Shown in pieces: positions 61,144-64,000 of a stretch of 64,000 nt of DNA. The position numbers and the translations under genes are program-made. The notes below the pieces were generated by a model. The model did not search any database. It saw nothing but the letters and a program-made list of their open reading frames with translations, and was not told the origin of the DNA. The stretch spans positions 69,529-133,528 of the forward strand of contig JBKJPX010000030.1 of the NCBI GenBank assembly GCA_046594215.1, given 5' to 3'. Source of the DNA: Panacagrimonas sp046594215. GTDB lineage: Bacteria > Pseudomonadota > Gammaproteobacteria > Nevskiales > Nevskiaceae. Within the stretch, counting starts at the first letter, position 1; each line of letters begins with the position of its first letter.

Positions 61144-62583
61144 CTACTCGTCCGGCAAGTCGCCCACCACCACGATCTTCATCGCATTCGTCCCACCGGG
61201 GCCAGTGAAATCGCCCTTGGTTATCAGGACGCGGTCGCCAACCGCCAAGACGCCTCTCTCCACGAGGCACGACACCGATTCGCGTACCGGCGCAAGTGTG
61301 TCGAGCCGAGACGGCGTGAACGCGATGGGATAGACGTCGCGACATAGGCTCATTCGGCGCCTCGTCCGCTGATGCTGTGTCATGGCGTAGATCGGTATCT
61401 CCGTTTCGGTGCGCGACATCATCAAGGCGGTGGAACCGGACTCGGTCAGCGAGATGATTGCTTTGGCGTGCATCTGATCGGCCGTCCACGTGGTGGCCAT
61501 GGCGATCGCCTCGTCGGTGCGCTCGAAGTGACCGCCCGATCGGCGGCGGAAGCGGTCTGGTCGAAGGTGGAGGTGCGCCTCGGCCCCGATGCAAACACGC
61601 GCCATAGCTTCCACCACCTTTACCGGATGTTTTCCCGAAGCAGTCTCGGCGGAGAGCATCACAGCGTCTGTCCCATCGAGTACAGCGTTCGCGACATCGA
61701 GCACTTCGGCACGCGTCGGAATTGGACTGACGATCATCGATTCCATCATCTGGGTCGCAGTGATGACAAGGCGATTTCGCTCCCTGGCTGCAGAAATGAT
61801 CCGCTTCTGCCATCCGGGCAGCTCGGCATCACCGATCTCCACGCCAAGATCTCCGCGGGCGACCATGACGGCGTCGCTTGCGTCGATCAGTGAGTCCAGG
61901 TTTACCAATGCTTCCGCCCGCTCGATCTTTGCCACCATCTGGGCATGCCCACCCGCCTCACGGACGAGCCTGCGAGCTTCGGCCATGTCCTCCGCAGATC
62001 GGGGGAACGAAACTGCAATGAAGTCTGCATCGAGCGATACTGCGTGCACGATGTCCGCGCGATCCTTGTCGGTCAGCGCGCTGGCGGATAGCCCACCTCC
62101 CTGTCGATTGATCCCTTTGCGGTTGCCCAGGGCCCCACCTACTTGGACGATGGTTTCAACGCGAGTTCCCTCGACGCGATTGACCTTCAAAACGATTGCG
62201 CCGTCGTTCAGAAGCAGCACGTCGCCCGCCAACACATCGCGCGGTAAATCGACGTAAGCGCACCCGACGATGGTTTGGTCCCCAGAATTTCGGTCCAGAG
62301 CCGTGTCCAACGTGAAGCTCTGACCCTCCACGAGTTCCACTGGCCCGGCCGCGAAGCTCTCGATTCGGATCTTTGGACCCTGCAGGTCGCATAGGACCGC
62401 GATGTCGCGCCCAAGCACCTCCCCGTGTTCGCGCACCGCAGCCGCGCGGGCAACGTGGTCTTCCGCCCGACCGTGGGAGAAGTTCAGACGAACGACGTCA
62501 ACCCCAGCTCCGAGAACGCGGCGCAAGACTGCAGGAGGATCAGTAGAGGGGCCCAGCGTTGCCACGATCTTGGTGCGACGCAT
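61144..62583 (-). CDS. pyk: pyruvate kinase
   Basis: 479 residues, a typical bacterial length. It makes pyruvate and ATP from phosphoenolpyruvate and ADP. The N-terminal TKIVATLGPSTDPPAVLRRV, VRLNFSHG, KIERAEALVNLDSLIDASDA and MVARGDLGVEIGDAELPGWQ are signature stretches, and TATQMMESMI follows. The C-terminal alpha/beta regulatory domain contains KAIISLTESGSTALMMSRTE. First gene of a pair with the phosphodiesterase. Its promoter must lie in the gap that also holds the divergent rrn promoter. Confidence 0.96.
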   Translation of the reverse strand: MRRTKIVATLGPSTDPPAVLRRVLGAGVDVVRLNFSHGRAEDHVARAAAVREHGEVLGRDIAVLCDLQGPKIRIESFAAGPVELVEGQSFTLDTALDRNSGDQTIVGCAYVDLPRDVLAGDVLLLNDGAIVLKVNRVEGTRVETIVQVGGALGNRKGINRQGGGLSASALTDKDRADIVHAVSLDADFIAVSFPRSAEDMAEARRLVREAGGHAQMVAKIERAEALVNLDSLIDASDAVMVARGDLGVEIGDAELPGWQKRIISAARERNRLVITATQMMESMIVSPIPTRAEVLDVANAVLDGTDAVMLSAETASGKHPVKVVEAMARVCIGAEAHLHLRPDRFRRRSGGHFERTDEAIAMATTWTADQMHAKAIISLTESGSTALMMSRTETEIPIYAMTQHQRTRRRMSLCRDVYPIAFTPSRLDTLAPVRESVSCLVERGVLAVGDRVLITKGDFTGPGGTNAMKIVVVGDLPDE

Positions 62584-63040
62584 CTTCGTATCTCCGTTAT
62601 CGGCGGAAGCTTAACCATTCGCCAACAGGGGTTCGGTTGGGTATCGCAGGCGGCAAAGACAAAAACGACCCTTTCCAGATTGCTCAGGCGCATTGCCTGC
62701 CGCAGATCGCGCGTCCATGAACAAGAATAATCTACATATCAATGACCTACCAACTCTCAAGCAACTCGGTGTTGACACTCAACTCCCCCTACGTAGAATG
62801 CGCCTCCCTGCTGACGGCCCCGAAGAAAAGCGAAGCCGCTCAGCCAGTTCCTTAAAAAGACAGCAAGTGATTTGTGTGGGTGCTCCTGTGTACGTGGCGA
62901 AGCCATGTGACACATGAGTATCAACGTGAGCCCAAATCCTGGTTATTCAGGAGGTTGTACACGAGCTCAGTTTGATAACTCTCAAAGTTTCGGAAGACGC
63001 GAAAGCGTTCACGAAACGATCCATTGAAGTCTTGTTTTTC
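62584..63040. other. pyk-rrn spacer: rrn promoter and 16S leader
   Basis: A 457-base gene-free gap. It holds the divergent pyk promoter (not pinpointed), an AT-rich UP-like stretch near 62720-62742, the rrn promoter at 62772-62799 and a leader of about 235 bases. Within the leader, a TCCTTAAAAA stretch (62848-62857) resembles boxA, and TGTGTGGGTGCTC (62873-62885) matches the boxC element of gammaproteobacterial rrn leaders used in antitermination. No protein-coding gene is apparent. Confidence 0.7.
62772..62799 (+). promoter_or_regulatory. rrn operon promoter
   Basis: A perfect -35 TTGACA at 62772-62777 and a -10 TAGAAT at 62794-62799, with a 16-base spacer. It points at the 16S gene and fits a strong growth-regulated rrn P1-type promoter. 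Confidence 0.85.

Positions 63041-64000
<960 letters not shown>

Noticed and set aside
62584..63040. A tRNA gene in the rrn leader region
   Set aside because: No cloverleaf with GTTCGA-type T-loop and paired acceptor arms is visible. The sequence fits a promoter and an rRNA leader.

Overview
The window reads as chromosomal DNA of a high-GC gammaproteobacterium around its replication origin, most likely from or near the Xanthomonadales. Three things suggest this. The order rpmH-rnpA-yidD-yidC-mnmE, divergent from dnaA-dnaN-recF-gyrB, is the classic origin block. The order argH / algZ-algR-hemC-hemD-hemX-hemY is shared with pseudomonads and relatives. The partial 16S rRNA gene at the right end has gammaproteobacterial signatures, including a GGAGTATGTGG stretch I associate with Xanthomonadales. 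I see no insertion sequence, prophage, CRISPR array or tRNA gene. Nearly all of the window is dense, vertically inherited core genome.

Layout. 1-5.7 kb: tail of glyS, gmhB, folB, a histidinol-phosphatase-type enzyme, an aldehyde dehydrogenase with a convergent TetR regulator, and the periplasmic protease CtpA. 5.7-9.2 kb: a ubiquinone operon on the minus strand (DUF971 gene-ubiE-ubiJ-ubiB, with 4-base overlaps). 9.2-19.4 kb: the origin region. It has mnmE, yidC, yidD, rnpA and rpmH on minus and dnaA, dnaN, recF and gyrB on plus, with a DnaA box upstream of dnaA, an AT-rich dnaA-dnaN spacer, and two perfect 16-bp parS-type palindromes inside recF. 19.4-24.6 kb: a TetR regulator next to a two-domain alcohol-forming fatty acyl-CoA reductase, then a membrane DUF5924/DUF2914 protein and apaG. 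24.8-32.8 kb (minus): an SOS mutagenesis cassette behind a perfect LexA box: lexA, a VOC protein, imuA, imuB and dnaE2, followed closely by an AsmA-like periplasmic protein. 32.9-36.8 kb: acyl-CoA synthetase, protein tyrosine phosphatase and wax ester synthase/DGAT. 36.9-40.7 kb: DUF4124 protein, NtrB, NtrC and an ABM-like protein. 40.7-46 kb (minus): an unusual tight series of POT peptide transporter, M2 (ACE-like) peptidase, cytochrome b561 and two YceI proteins. 46-50 kb: DUF4112 protein, PlsB and an FKBP lipoprotein. 50-57.6 kb: heme genes, AlgZ/AlgR and ArgH. 57.6-64 kb: polyphosphate kinase, an orphan lipoprotein, a glycerophosphodiesterase, pyruvate kinase, and the rrn promoter, leader and 16S rRNA.

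How the genes fit together. Replication initiation, segregation and membrane protein insertion sit together at the origin. Three genes spread over about 16 kb (fatty acyl-CoA reductase, acyl-CoA synthetase, wax ester synthase) could make storage wax esters, and PlsB competes for the same acyl groups. The SOS cassette couples LexA to an ImuABC translesion polymerase system. I found no clearly new defence or mobile system. The most useful observations are the parS pair embedded in recF, the VOC and AsmA-like proteins tied into the mutagenesis operon, the peptidase/cytochrome/YceI operon, a GmhB without its usual zinc ligands, an ORF that runs through its own terminator, and a 16S base change in a nearly invariant position.
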